From Sphingomonas desiccabilis (GTDB lineage: Bacteria; Pseudomonadota; Alphaproteobacteria; Sphingomonadales; Sphingomonadaceae), in NCBI RefSeq assembly GCF_004135605.1, contig NZ_SDPT01000002.1:1092373-1156372 (forward strand): a DNA stretch of 64,000 nucleotides, in the 5' to 3' direction. The translations under genes and the position numbers were made by a program. Each line of letters opens with the position of its first letter. Within the stretch, counting starts at the first letter, position 1. Shown here piece by piece: positions 37,243-46,836 of the stretch. The notes under the pieces are model-generated. The model was given only the letters and a program-made list of their open reading frames with translations, was not told where the DNA came from and did not search any database.

Positions 37243-38619
37243 ATGCAATCCCCCAAAGCCCTTGCACCGGATACCAGAGCGGCACCGCCGGTGAGGCCCT
37301 CCCTGGGCCGTATCGCGCTGTTCGCATCGGGCGACTTCGCCTGCAATCTCTACTGGCAGAGCCTCAGCTTCTTTCTGCTGTTCTTCTACACCGACGCGCT
37401 GCGGCTCTCGCCTGCCGTTGCTGGCCTGGTGCTGCTGATCGGGTCGGTGTGGGATGGGATCGCCGACCTGCTGGTCGGTATCCATGCCGAACGCTCCCGC
37501 CGCGACTATCGCTGGTTCCTGAGCGCTGGGGCGGTGCCGCTGGGGCTCGGCTTCGTGCTGCTGTATGTGGCCCCGCCGCTTCAGGGTGCTGCCCTGGTGG
37601 CGGCAGTGCTGGCGATGCACCTCGCGTTCCGGGCGCTCTACGCGTTCGTGAACATCCCCTATTCGGCGATGACGGCGCGGATCACCGGGGACAGTGGCCA
37701 ACGGGCGCTGATCTCGGGCCTGCGCATGCTCTTCGGCACTGCGGCTGCGCTGGTGGTAGCATTGGGCACGGAGCGGATCGCCGCGATCCGGCCCGGGGGT
37801 CTGGGAGGGACACAGGGCTATCTGGCGGCGGCGCTGCTGTTCGGGGCGGTCGGATCGGCGCTGCTGGTGGTGGTCGGCCGCGGGTCGCCTGCCGCGCACG
37901 GGCAAGAACAGGCGCGCGTCTCCATCCTGGGCGCCATGCGCGTGCTTGCACGCAACCGCGCCTTCGTGACGCTCAACCTGGCGATGGCGGGGGTCGGCAT
38001 GGCCGCGACCGCGCTCACCCGGTCAGTGCTGTATTACTTCAGCTACGTCGTCGGGGACGACGCCGGCGGGCCGGCCGCGCTGGCGATTATGGGTTTCGCA
38101 GGCGCGCTCTTCGTGCCGGTCTGGATGGCGGTGGGCACGCGGTCCGGGATGCGGGGGCTGTGGTTCGCTTCCGCCGTGCTCGGCACTGCCGCGGTGGGGG
38201 TGTTCGCAGGCGGCGGTCGCACGGACGCCTGGACCGCGCAGCTGTTTCTGGTGGTGATGCAGGCGGCGCTGGTCGGGTTCAACCTGGCGTTCTGGGCCAT
38301 GCTGCCGGACACGGTGGAATATGGTGAGCATCGCGCCGGAGTGCGCGTCGAGGCGTTGGGCTTCGGGGTATCGGCACTGGTCCAGAAATTCGCATTCGGG
38401 TTGGCCGCCGCACTGATGGGGACGATCTACCAGCTGGTCGGCTACCATCCAGGCGCCGTGCAGACCGCCGAGACGGTGACGGGCATTCGCTGGGTGATGC
38501 TTGGCATGCCGGCGTTGTGCTTCCTCGTTTCGGCCCTGGTGATGTGGCTCAATCCGCTGCGGCGCGGGGCGCATGCAGCGATCGTCGCAGATCTGGCGAC
38601 ACGGGAGAAACAAGGGTGA
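37243..38619 (+). CDS. MFS transporter of the GPH (glycoside) type
   Basis: 458 residues, 12 predicted membrane helices. GPH-like signatures include YTDALRLSPAVAGLVLLIGSVWDGIADLLVG and MLPDTVEYGEHRAGVRVEAL; the latter (DxxEYxExxxGxR) is typical of melibiose/glycoside-pentoside-hexuronide cation symporters. It lies beside the beta-glucosidase gene (convergent, 40-bp gap), so it likely imports a gluco-oligosaccharide. ATG at 37243 chosen; a GTG at 37234 with GAAGG upstream is an alternative. Confidence 0.87.
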   Translation: MQSPKALAPDTRAAPPVRPSLGRIALFASGDFACNLYWQSLSFFLLFFYTDALRLSPAVAGLVLLIGSVWDGIADLLVGIHAERSRRDYRWFLSAGAVPLGLGFVLLYVAPPLQGAALVAAVLAMHLAFRALYAFVNIPYSAMTARITGDSGQRALISGLRMLFGTAAALVVALGTERIAAIRPGGLGGTQGYLAAALLFGAVGSALLVVVGRGSPAAHGQEQARVSILGAMRVLARNRAFVTLNLAMAGVGMAATALTRSVLYYFSYVVGDDAGGPAALAIMGFAGALFVPVWMAVGTRSGMRGLWFASAVLGTAAVGVFAGGGRTDAWTAQLFLVVMQAALVGFNLAFWAMLPDTVEYGEHRAGVRVEALGFGVSALVQKFAFGLAAALMGTIYQLVGYHPGAVQTAETVTGIRWVMLGMPALCFLVSALVMWLNPLRRGAHAAIVADLATREKQG

Positions 38620-38626
38620 GGGGGCG

Positions 38627-38650
38627 GTGCTCCTGCTTGCGCAGGAGCAC
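38627..38650. terminator. Perfect hairpin between the transporter and beta-glucosidase genes
   Basis: GTGCTCCTGC, loop TTGC, GCAGGAGCAC: a 10-bp perfect stem equal to one arm of the 88-bp repeat family (GGAGCAC end). It sits between two convergent stop codons, so a bidirectional terminator role is plausible although no T-run follows. Confidence 0.5.
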
Positions 38651-38659
38651 GGGTCCTCG

Positions 38660-40957
38660 TTATCCCTGAGTAAGGGTGAAGCTGCCGGAGACGCCCTCTG
38701 CTTCGGCGGACGGCGCCACCCAGACACGGAACAGCCCCGCCTCCACGGCCGGGCGGTTGTCGAGCCCCAGGAACTGGAGGTCGGCGCGGGTGAGGGTGAA
38801 ACGCACCTCCTGCGACTCGCCGGGGGCGAGCTTGATCTTGCGATAGCCCTTCAGCTCGCGGACCGGGCGGGTGAGACTGGCGGTCTGGTCGTGGACGTAG
38901 AGCTGGGCCACTTCCTCCGCCGTGCGCGTGCCGCGATTGGTGATCGTTGCCCGCACCGTCAGCGTGCCGCCCCAGGCGAGCGTGCCGCTGCCCAGGTCCA
39001 GCCCCGAATATTCGATCCGGCCATAGGTGAGCCCATGCCCGAACGGAAAGCGGGCTGCATTGGACGCCTCTCGATAGTGCGTCTTGTACGGCTGCAGCGG
39101 CCCCGCGGGATTGGGGCGCCCCGTGCGCTTGTGTGCGTAGTAATAGGGCACCTGTCCCGGCACCTGCGGGAAGCTGACCGGCAGGCGTGCCGAAGGACTC
39201 TCGCGCCCGAACAGGATGTCGGCGGTGGCGGGGCCGCTCTCCGAACCGAGGAACCAGGTCACCAGGATCGCCGGGGCGGCGAGCACCGCTCCTTCGAGCG
39301 CCAAGGCGCGTCCGTTCTTGAGCAGCACCACGATCGGCTTGCCGGTCTTGGCGACGGCTTCCGCCAGGGCCTGTTGCGCCGGCGGGATCACCACCAGGTT
39401 GCGCGACTGGGCTTCGCCCGACATGTCCTGGCTCTCGCCGATCGCGAGCACCACGATGTCCGCGGCGTTCGCGGCGGCGACCGCAGCCTCGATGCCGCCG
39501 GGCAGGGGGGCGCTTACTCCGGAACCTGCGGTTGCCGTCACCAGCGAGGGATCCGCCATCGCTTGGCGCACGCCGGTCAGCAGGTCGACCGCCTCGGCAT
39601 CCGAGCCATAGACGTTCCAGGGGCCGATCAGGTCATGCTTCCCCTGCGCAAAGGGGCCGATCAGCGCGATCCGCTTGCCGGAGCGGGGCAGGGGGAGCAG
39701 GTCGCCGTCGTTCTTCAAGAGCACGATCGAGCGGCGGGCAGCCTCGCGCGCTACTGCCAGATTGCCGGCACTACGCACCCGCGTCTTTTCGCGACGCGGG
39801 TCAATGCGGCGGAACGGGTCGTCGAACAGACCTAGCCGGACCTTGAGTGCGAGCACGCGGCGGACCGCCTGGTCGAGCCGCGCCATCGGCACCTCGCCCG
39901 CGGCAACCAGCGACGGCAGGTGCTGCATGTAGAAGCCGCTCTGCATGCTCATGTCGACCCCCGCCAGGAAGGCGAGCTTCGTCGCCTCCCGGGCATCGGC
40001 GGCAAAGCCATGGTCGATCAATTCCATGTCGCCGGTGTAGTCGGACACGACCAGCCCGTCGAAACCCCACTCCTTGCGCAACACGTCGTCAAGCAGCCAG
40101 GGATTGGCGGTCGCCGGAACGCCGGACAGCTCGTTGAACGAGGCCATGACCGTGCCGGAGCCCGCATCGAACGCGGCCTGGAAGGGCGGGAAGTAGATCT
40201 CGCGCAACGTGCGCTCGGAGACGTCGACCGCTCCGTAATCGAGCCCGGCCTCCGCCGCGCCATAGGCGGCGAAATGCTTGGCGCACGACATGACGGAGTC
40301 GTTGGCCCAGAGCGACTTCCCCTGGAAACCGCGCACCCGCGCCGCCGCCATGTCGCGACCCAGTCGTACGTCTTCGCCGGAGCCCTCGACTCCGCGGCCC
40401 CAGCGAGCGTCGCGGGCGACGTCGACCATTGGCGCAAAGGTCCAGTCGATGCCGGCTGCGGCCGCTTCGATCGCGGCGACCCTTGCGGCCTTTTCGACCA
40501 GCTCCGGCTCGAAGCTTGCAGCCTCGGCGAGCGGCACCGGGAAGACGGTGCGAAACCCGTGGATGACGTCTGCCGCGAACAGCAGCGGGATCTTGAGACG
40601 GGATTCGCGAACCGCCGCGCGCTGCATCTGGCGCGCCATCTCGGCACCGTTGCCGTTGAACACGCCGCCCAGTCGTCCGGCGCGGGTCTCCGCGAGCTGC
40701 GCATCGAACGTGCCGTTCGAGGCCGCGGGGTTGAGGGCGTTGGCAGCGCCCCCGGCCCAGGCAGCAGCCATCAGCGTCAGCTGCCCTGCCTTCTCCTCGA
40801 CCGTCATCTTTGCGATCAGAGCCTCGACAGAGGCGGGAAGCCCCTGGCTTTCGGCCGCGACGGTCTGCAGCAGCGCGTGCGCGGGGCTTGCCCGCCACGT
40901 TGCCAGCGTTGCCGCCCCCATCACCATCGCGCGCCTGGAAATGCGCAGGTCGTTCAT
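38660..40957 (-). CDS. bglX: Beta-glucosidase, glycoside hydrolase family 3
   Basis: 765 residues. Tat-type signal peptide (ISRRAMVMGAATLATW, cleavage near SPAHA), so periplasmic. The GH3 N-terminal barrel carries substrate-binding KHFAAYGAAEAG and nucleophile Asp in GLVVSDYTGDME. The alpha/beta sandwich domain (VLLKNDGDLLPLPRSGKRIALIGPFA) and a C-terminal fibronectin III-like domain follow (GTLTVRATITNRGTRTAEEV). Releases terminal glucose from beta-gluco-oligosaccharides. Divergent from lacI across a shared operator, so its expression is likely controlled by that regulator. Confidence 0.93.
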   Translation of the reverse strand: MNDLRISRRAMVMGAATLATWRASPAHALLQTVAAESQGLPASVEALIAKMTVEEKAGQLTLMAAAWAGGAANALNPAASNGTFDAQLAETRAGRLGGVFNGNGAEMARQMQRAAVRESRLKIPLLFAADVIHGFRTVFPVPLAEAASFEPELVEKAARVAAIEAAAAGIDWTFAPMVDVARDARWGRGVEGSGEDVRLGRDMAAARVRGFQGKSLWANDSVMSCAKHFAAYGAAEAGLDYGAVDVSERTLREIYFPPFQAAFDAGSGTVMASFNELSGVPATANPWLLDDVLRKEWGFDGLVVSDYTGDMELIDHGFAADAREATKLAFLAGVDMSMQSGFYMQHLPSLVAAGEVPMARLDQAVRRVLALKVRLGLFDDPFRRIDPRREKTRVRSAGNLAVAREAARRSIVLLKNDGDLLPLPRSGKRIALIGPFAQGKHDLIGPWNVYGSDAEAVDLLTGVRQAMADPSLVTATAGSGVSAPLPGGIEAAVAAANAADIVVLAIGESQDMSGEAQSRNLVVIPPAQQALAEAVAKTGKPIVVLLKNGRALALEGAVLAAPAILVTWFLGSESGPATADILFGRESPSARLPVSFPQVPGQVPYYYAHKRTGRPNPAGPLQPYKTHYREASNAARFPFGHGLTYGRIEYSGLDLGSGTLAWGGTLTVRATITNRGTRTAEEVAQLYVHDQTASLTRPVRELKGYRKIKLAPGESQEVRFTLTRADLQFLGLDNRPAVEAGLFRVWVAPSAEAEGVSGSFTLTQG

Positions 40958-41038
40958 CAGAGATCCTCCCGGAAATTGGCGGTGCGCCGCGGCTGTGGCG
41001 TGGCTTGTTTCGCCTTCTTGCCCGCCGTGTCAAATTGA

Positions 41039-41052
41039 TGTAACCGGTTACA
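41039..41052. promoter_or_regulatory. LacI-family operator between bglX and lacI
   Basis: TGTAACCGGTTACA is a perfect 14-bp palindrome with the central CG typical of LacI/GalR-family sites. It lies 82 bp upstream of bglX and 86 bp upstream of the lacI-type gene, a position that could control both promoters. No second copy is seen before the TonB receptor or the transporter. Confidence 0.8.
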
Positions 41053-41137
41053 CATACAGTGATCAGCGGCGAAACAGCAAGCCGTTGGCGGCGCCGGAAA
41101 TGCCGGCCTGGGTTTTGGAAGGACGTCGGAAAGGGCA

Positions 41138-42166
41138 ATGGCGCACGCCACCATCCGTGATGTGGCTCGGGAGGCGGACGTCTCCGTCGCCTCCGTTTCG
41201 CGCGTCCTCAACGGGCACAGCAACGTTCGGCCGGCCGTGCGCGAGCGTGTGCAGGCGGTTGCGGCGGCCCTCGGCTATGTTCCGCACGCGGGAGCCCGTA
41301 ACCTCAGCTTGGCACGCACGAACGCCATTGGCGTCATGCTTCCCGATCTGCACGGCGAGTTCTTCTCCGAAACCGCCCGGGGCATCGACAGCGAGGCGTC
41401 GGCGCGAGGGCTGCAGCTGCTGCTCTCGAACGCGCATGCGAATCCCGCGCGCGCGATCGAGACGCTGCGCACGATGCGCGGGCGCGTGGACGGCGTCATC
41501 ATCATGGCGCCGGACCTGGATCCCGAGCAGTTGTTCGAGCATCTGCCGCCGAGCCTTCCCGCCGTGCTGATCAACTGCTGCGGGAACGTTCAGGGGCGCG
41601 CCGAACTGCGGGTGGACAATGTCGCTGGTGCCGAGGCGATGGTGGAGCATCTGGTGTCCACCGGACGCCGCCGTATCGTCCACCTCGCGGGGCCGGACGG
41701 GAATTCCGAGGCCCAGGCGCGTGTCGCCGGCTATTGCGCCGCGATGGCGCGCCACGGGCTGGCGCCTCGAATTCTTCCTGGCGACTTCTTCGAGGAGGCG
41801 GGCACCGCCGCTGCGGAAGAGCTGCTTCGCGAACTCGACGGACCGGAAGCTCCGGACGCGCTGTTCGCGGCCAATGACATGATGGCGATCGGCGCGATGA
41901 TGCGCTTTCGTCGCGCCGGGGTCGCCGTACCCGGGCGCATCGCAATTGCCGGCTTCGACGATGTGCCGCTCGCGCGGCTGATCTCGCCGGCCCTCACCAC
42001 CATGCGCGTCGGCATTGCCGGGATCGGCGCGCGTGCGGTCGTCCGGCTTACCGCGCTGATCGCAGGAGGGCACGACCATGCGGTCGAGCCGCGAACTCCC
42101 GAACTGATCGTGCGCGAGACCACCTGGTCGACCATCAACACAGAACAACCGGCAAGCAGGGAATAA
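41138..42166 (+). CDS. LacI family transcriptional regulator
   Basis: 342 residues. The N-terminal HTH and hinge helix are ATIRDVAREADVSVASVSRVLNG and ALGYVPHAGARNLS. The periplasmic-binding-protein-like sensor domain has IGVMLPDLHGEFFSE, DALFAANDMMAIGAM and GFDDVPLARLISPALTT. It probably senses a sugar derived from the glucan that this locus uses and represses bglX and itself through the palindrome at 41039. It is 11 bp upstream of the TonB receptor, likely co-transcribed with it. Confidence 0.93.
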   Translation: MAHATIRDVAREADVSVASVSRVLNGHSNVRPAVRERVQAVAAALGYVPHAGARNLSLARTNAIGVMLPDLHGEFFSETARGIDSEASARGLQLLLSNAHANPARAIETLRTMRGRVDGVIIMAPDLDPEQLFEHLPPSLPAVLINCCGNVQGRAELRVDNVAGAEAMVEHLVSTGRRRIVHLAGPDGNSEAQARVAGYCAAMARHGLAPRILPGDFFEEAGTAAAEELLRELDGPEAPDALFAANDMMAIGAMMRFRRAGVAVPGRIAIAGFDDVPLARLISPALTTMRVGIAGIGARAVVRLTALIAGGHDHAVEPRTPELIVRETTWSTINTEQPASRE

Positions 42167-42177
42167 GGGCAAGTATC

Positions 42178-45100
42178 ATGAGCAGGACCAAGGCTTTGCG
42201 GTTAGCGCTCGCGGGCGCGACGATGCTGGCTGCCAGCACGGTGGCGATCACGCCGGCAGCGGCGCAGGTCGGGCAGGCGTCGCTGCGCGGCACCATCACC
42301 GCGCCCGCGGACAATCCCGTCGTTGAGGTCACCGTCGTCGAGGTCTCGACCGGCCTCCGACGGACCGTCGCCGCCGGTCCGGACGGCAGCTACAACTTCG
42401 CGTCGCTGCGCGCCGGCACCTACCGGCTCGAGATCAAGCTCCAGAACGGCACCCGCAACTCCGACAACTTCACCCTCAACGTCGGACAGAACGCCGGCCT
42501 GGACCTCGACCTGAGCGCTGACCAGGGCGCCGCGGCCCCGGCACCCGAGCAGCCGCAAGACGGCGGCCAGGCGGCCGATACGGCGGACACCAGCGGCGAG
42601 GTGATCGTGACGGGCAGTCGCCTGCGCTCGCTGTCTGGCGGTCAGGTCGGCATCAACATCACCACCCGCCTCATCGAGCAGCTGCCGCAGAACAGCCGCA
42701 ACTTCCTTGCCTTCGCCGATCTGGCGCCGGGCGTGCGCTTCATCGAGAGCGCCGACGGCTCTTCGCGCATCCAGGGCGGCGCGCAGGGCAGCAACTCGGT
42801 CAACGTGTTCATCGATGGCGTCAGCCAGAAGGACTATGTCCTGCGCGGCGGCCTGACCGGCCAGGACTCGTCCCCGGGCAATCCGTTCCCGCAGCTCGCA
42901 ATCGGCGAGTATCAGGTGCTCTCGTCCAACTATAAGGCGGAGTTCGACCAGGTCGGGTCGGTGGCGATCACCGCCACGACTAAGTCGGGTACCAACGAGT
43001 TCCACGGCGAGGGCTTCTTCGACTATACCGACGAGAGCCTGCGCGACCGGCGTCCGACCGAGATCTATCCGACCAAGACCGACAAGGTGAAGACGACCGA
43101 CAAGCAGTTCGGCGTCGCACTGGGCGGTCCGATCGTGAAAGACCTCGCGCACTTCTTCGTCAGCTACGAAGGCAAGCGGCGTGAAGTGCCGATCGACATC
43201 CTGCCGGGCAATGGCGTCTCGGTCGACAGCCTGCCGGCGGAATATCGCGACCAGTTCGGCTCCTACAGCTCCACCTTCAAGCAGGACCTGTACTTCGGCA
43301 AGATCGACATCACGCCGACCGACAGCGACCTGCTCGAGTTCACGGGCAAGTACCGCAACGAATCCGGCCTGCAGATCAGCAACGGCATTGCGGCCTATTC
43401 GACTGCGACACTCAGCAAGGTCGAGGAAATCCGCGGGACCGCGCGCTGGCAGCATACCGCCGACAATTGGATCAACGACTTCCGCGTCGGCTACGAGGAT
43501 GTGACCTGGGCGCCTCGTCCCGCGACGGACGGCATCAGCCAACAGTTCCGCCGTTCGGATGTGAACGGCAGCTCGATCAACACCTACAACCTGTTCCGGA
43601 TCGGTGCGGGCCTGAACTTCCAAGACAAGGGCCAGACCGGCTGGACCGTCCAGAACGACTTCACCTGGACCGGGTTCGAGGGCCACACGATCAAGGCCGG
43701 CGTGAAGAGCAAGTGGGTGAAGCTCAATACGCTGGAGCAGAACCTCCTCAACCCGCTCTACAGCTACGACCTCAACCTTCCGGTGGCAGACGGCTTCAAC
43801 GACGATATCCCGTACCAGCTCCAGTTCGGTGCGGTCGGTTCGCTAGGCGACCCCCGCATCCGTTCGAAGAACTGGCAGCTCGGCCTGTACCTTCAGGACG
43901 ACTGGGACGTCACCGACCGGCTGACGCTGAACCTGGGCCTGCGCTGGGATTACGAGCGGACGCCGGCGTTCCTCAACTATGTCACGCCGGACGAGGATCT
44001 GACGGCGATCTCGCCGGAGAACTACCCGAACCTCATCAACGCCGACTACGACATCAACGACTATATCTCGAACGGGAACAACCGGAAGGCGTTCAAGGGC
44101 GCCTGGCAGCCGCGCGTGGGCTTCACCTACCGCTTCGACGAGGCGGGGCGATTCTCGGTGTTCGGCGGCTACGGCCGGTCGTACGACCGCAACCAGTTCG
44201 ACTTCCTGCAGCAGGAGCTGGCCACCGGCCGGTTCCAGCGTCGTACCTTCCTGTTCCAGGGCGCCGACACGCAGAACCCGTGCCTGCCGACCAACCCGGT
44301 CTGCATCGCCTGGGATCCGGCCTATTTGACGGAAGAAGGCCGTCAGCAGCTGGCTGCGCGCGGAACGGCGGGCGGGCGCGAGTTCCGCTTCATCAACAAC
44401 GATCTGAAGGTTCCATACTCGGATCAGTTCAGCCTCGGCCTGCGCGGTCGGTTCCAGCCGGTCGAGCTGGAAGTCGGCTACACGCGCATCGTCAGCAAGG
44501 ACGGCTTCGTCTACCTGCAGGGCAATCGTCGCCCGGACGGATCGTTCTTCGCACCGTCGCCGACCACGGGCGCGCCGCAGGGTCCGGGCAACTTCTCGCC
44601 GGCCGGCTACGGATCGATCATCATCGGCGACAACGGGTTGGAAACCAAGGCGGACTCGGCATATTTCAAGCTGACCAAGGTCTATTCGGCGGCATCGCCG
44701 TGGAGCCTGGATGCGACCTACACCTATACCGAGGCGGAGGATAACCGCCCGAACGGGGACCAGGCCGCCTACTTCCTGCTCGATTTCCCGAGTGCGGCCG
44801 ATTACCCGTTCGTGCGCTCCGGTGCCGTGCCGCGGCACCGCTTCGTGGTGGCGGGCAGCGTCGATCTGCCGATCGACATGTCGATCTCGGCCAAGTTCCA
44901 GATCGAATCGCCGACTTACCTGCGGCAGCTGGTCGATCGGGCGGACCCGTACGAGCGCGTGATCGTGGGTGCAGAGGCGCTCGGCTCGGGCGATCGTTGG
45001 GGCCGGCGCCAGCTCGACCTGGCGATCACCAAGTACGTGCCGCTGAACTTCCTGTATGATCAGGCGCGCATTCGCTTCCGGCTCGACATCATCAACGCGA

Positions 45101-45252
45101 TGAACGACCGCAACTACGTCGATTTCAACAACAGCCCGGACGATACGACGCGGACCCCGGGTTCGCCGAGCGTCTATCGGGAGCGTTCCACCTACAGCAT
45201 CGGCGGGAACCCGCCGCGCACGGTGAAGCTCTCGGCAGGCTTCTCCTTCTAA
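42178..45252 (+). CDS. TonB-dependent outer-membrane receptor
   Basis: 1024 residues. Signal peptide (cleavage near TPAAAQ), then a carboxypeptidase-regulatory-like domain (GTITAPADNPVVEVTVVEVS, residues about 35-115). An acidic/Gln linker and a TonB-box-like GEVIVTGSRL precede the plug and the large beta-barrel ending in a terminal Phe (KLSAGFSF). The N-terminal CarboxypepD_reg domain is common in receptors for carbohydrates. It probably takes up oligosaccharides released outside the cell. A G+C hairpin separates it from the lipoprotein glycosidase gene downstream. Confidence 0.92.
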   Translation: MSRTKALRLALAGATMLAASTVAITPAAAQVGQASLRGTITAPADNPVVEVTVVEVSTGLRRTVAAGPDGSYNFASLRAGTYRLEIKLQNGTRNSDNFTLNVGQNAGLDLDLSADQGAAAPAPEQPQDGGQAADTADTSGEVIVTGSRLRSLSGGQVGINITTRLIEQLPQNSRNFLAFADLAPGVRFIESADGSSRIQGGAQGSNSVNVFIDGVSQKDYVLRGGLTGQDSSPGNPFPQLAIGEYQVLSSNYKAEFDQVGSVAITATTKSGTNEFHGEGFFDYTDESLRDRRPTEIYPTKTDKVKTTDKQFGVALGGPIVKDLAHFFVSYEGKRREVPIDILPGNGVSVDSLPAEYRDQFGSYSSTFKQDLYFGKIDITPTDSDLLEFTGKYRNESGLQISNGIAAYSTATLSKVEEIRGTARWQHTADNWINDFRVGYEDVTWAPRPATDGISQQFRRSDVNGSSINTYNLFRIGAGLNFQDKGQTGWTVQNDFTWTGFEGHTIKAGVKSKWVKLNTLEQNLLNPLYSYDLNLPVADGFNDDIPYQLQFGAVGSLGDPRIRSKNWQLGLYLQDDWDVTDRLTLNLGLRWDYERTPAFLNYVTPDEDLTAISPENYPNLINADYDINDYISNGNNRKAFKGAWQPRVGFTYRFDEAGRFSVFGGYGRSYDRNQFDFLQQELATGRFQRRTFLFQGADTQNPCLPTNPVCIAWDPAYLTEEGRQQLAARGTAGGREFRFINNDLKVPYSDQFSLGLRGRFQPVELEVGYTRIVSKDGFVYLQGNRRPDGSFFAPSPTTGAPQGPGNFSPAGYGSIIIGDNGLETKADSAYFKLTKVYSAASPWSLDATYTYTEAEDNRPNGDQAAYFLLDFPSAADYPFVRSGAVPRHRFVVAGSVDLPIDMSISAKFQIESPTYLRQLVDRADPYERVIVGAEALGSGDRWGRRQLDLAITKYVPLNFLYDQARIRFRLDIINAMNDRNYVDFNNSPDDTTRTPGSPSVYRERSTYSIGGNPPRTVKLSAGFSF

Positions 45253-45267
45253 CTTCCTCCCTGCCCT

Positions 45268-45295
45268 GGCGGGCGGTGCTGCTGCGCCGCCCGCC
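45268..45295 (+). terminator. Hairpin between the receptor and lipoprotein glycosidase genes
   Basis: GGCGGGCGG, 10-nt loop, CCGCCCGCC, followed by ATTTCTTT. It may attenuate transcription into the next gene; the T-run is imperfect. Confidence 0.55.
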
Positions 45296-45329
45296 ATTTC
45301 TTTACCTCTCGTTTGTGAAAGGTGTTCCG

Positions 45330-46802
45330 ATGCTCGACCGGCGACAGCTGCTACTGGCCGGCGCGGGTGGTGCGGCAAGCCTGTTGACAGGCTGCGCCCA
45401 GACGGAGCGCTTGTTGACCGCGGTGCGGGGGCCGCTTCCCACACCCGTCCCACAAGACGGCGTCGAACTCCCGCCGCTGATTGCCGAAATCCAGCAGCGT
45501 ACTTTCCGCTACTTCTGGGAAACTACGAGTCCCAGGACCGGCCTGGCGCCGGATCGCTGGCCCACGCCGTCCTTTGCGTCGATCGCGGCAGTTGGTTTCG
45601 CGCTGACCGCCTACCCCATCGGCGTGGTGCATGGCTGGGTGACCCGGGCAGCGGCGCGCGCGCGCACGCTGGCGACGCTGGAGTTCTTCGCCAACGCCCC
45701 GCAAGGCCCCGGCGAGACCGGGTTCAGCGGCTACAAGGGCTTCTTCTACCACTTCTTGGGTGTGACCCGGGGGCATCGCTTCGCCCGAGCGGAGCTTTCG
45801 ACCGTCGACACAGCGCTGCTGCTCGGTGGGATCCTGTTCGCCCAGAGCTGGTTCGACGGCGATCATCCCGACGAAGTGCGCATCCGCGCGCTTGCGGACC
45901 AGATCTACGCCGCGGTGGACTGGAACTGGATCACCCCGCGTGCCCCGTTCCTGTCGATGGGCTGGCATCCGGAGAACGGCTTCATCCCGCACGACTGGGA
46001 CATCTACAACGAAGGCATGCTGCTCTACGTGCTGGCGCTGGGCTCACCGACCCATGCCTTGCCCGAGGAGACCTGGGACGCCTGGTCTCAGCAGTTCGAG
46101 CCCAGTTGGACCGCCCGCTTCGGCGGCGACCCCTATCTGCATTTCGCCCCCATGTTCGGGCACCAGTACAGCCAGGTCTGGATCGACTTCCGCGGCATCC
46201 GCGACACCTACATGACGGGCAAGGATCTCGACTATTTCGAGAACAGCCGCCGCGCGACCTACGCGCAGCGGGCCTATGCCGCCGACAACCCCGGCGGCTG
46301 GACCGGCTATAGCGCCGATGTCTGGGGGCTGACCGCGTGCGACGGGCCCGGTGACTTCAAGGTCCGGCTGGATGGGCGGGAGCGGGAGTTCTTCAGCTAT
46401 TCCGCCCGCGGTCCCGGCGACCGGGACGACGGTACGCTGGCGCCGACGGCTGCGCTGGGATCGATCGCCTTTGCCCCCGAGATCGTCGTGCCGGCGGTCG
46501 AGGCGATGCACGCGCGCTATGGTGCAGCCATTTACGGCAAATACGGGTTCCTCGATGCCTTCAACCCGACAATGACGGCGGCGAACGTGTCCCTCAAGCA
46601 CGGGAAGGTGGTGCCGGGCGCCGGCTGGGTCGATGTCGATCATCTCGGCATCGACCAGGGGCCGATCGTCTGCATGATCGAGAACTGGCGTTCCGGCCTC
46701 GTCTGGAAGACGATGCGGAAGAACCCGCACATCCGTCGCGGGCTGGAACGGGCCGGCTTCACCGGCGGCTGGCTCGCCGCAGCCGGCAACGCCGGCGCCT
46801 AG
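45330..46802 (+). CDS. Glucoamylase-like lipoprotein (GH144-type, candidate endo-beta-1,2-glucanase)
   Basis: 490 residues. Lipoprotein signal with lipobox ASLLTGC, then an (alpha/alpha)6-type domain of the glucoamylase-like family. Conserved blocks: EIQQRTFRYFWE, ETGFSGYKGFFYHFLG, FLSMGWHPENGFIPHDWDIY, YGKYGFLDAFNPT and WVDVDHLGIDQGPIVCMIEN. Characterised members of this family (GH144) cut beta-1,2-glucans. Context with GH3 beta-glucosidase, LacI regulator, TonB receptor and GPH transporter supports glucan breakdown. The exact linkage is inferred, not shown. ATG at 45330. Confidence 0.82.
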   Translation: MLDRRQLLLAGAGGAASLLTGCAQTERLLTAVRGPLPTPVPQDGVELPPLIAEIQQRTFRYFWETTSPRTGLAPDRWPTPSFASIAAVGFALTAYPIGVVHGWVTRAAARARTLATLEFFANAPQGPGETGFSGYKGFFYHFLGVTRGHRFARAELSTVDTALLLGGILFAQSWFDGDHPDEVRIRALADQIYAAVDWNWITPRAPFLSMGWHPENGFIPHDWDIYNEGMLLYVLALGSPTHALPEETWDAWSQQFEPSWTARFGGDPYLHFAPMFGHQYSQVWIDFRGIRDTYMTGKDLDYFENSRRATYAQRAYAADNPGGWTGYSADVWGLTACDGPGDFKVRLDGREREFFSYSARGPGDRDDGTLAPTAALGSIAFAPEIVVPAVEAMHARYGAAIYGKYGFLDAFNPTMTAANVSLKHGKVVPGAGWVDVDHLGIDQGPIVCMIENWRSGLVWKTMRKNPHIRRGLERAGFTGGWLAAAGNAGA

Positions 46803-46836
46803 CGTGCCGCGGTCCGCGGTCCGCCGGCGGAGTGGC

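Noticed and set aside
42202..43686. 494-codon minus-strand frame inside the TonB receptor gene
   Set aside because: Shadow frame; the plus strand has signal peptide, TonB box and barrel end.
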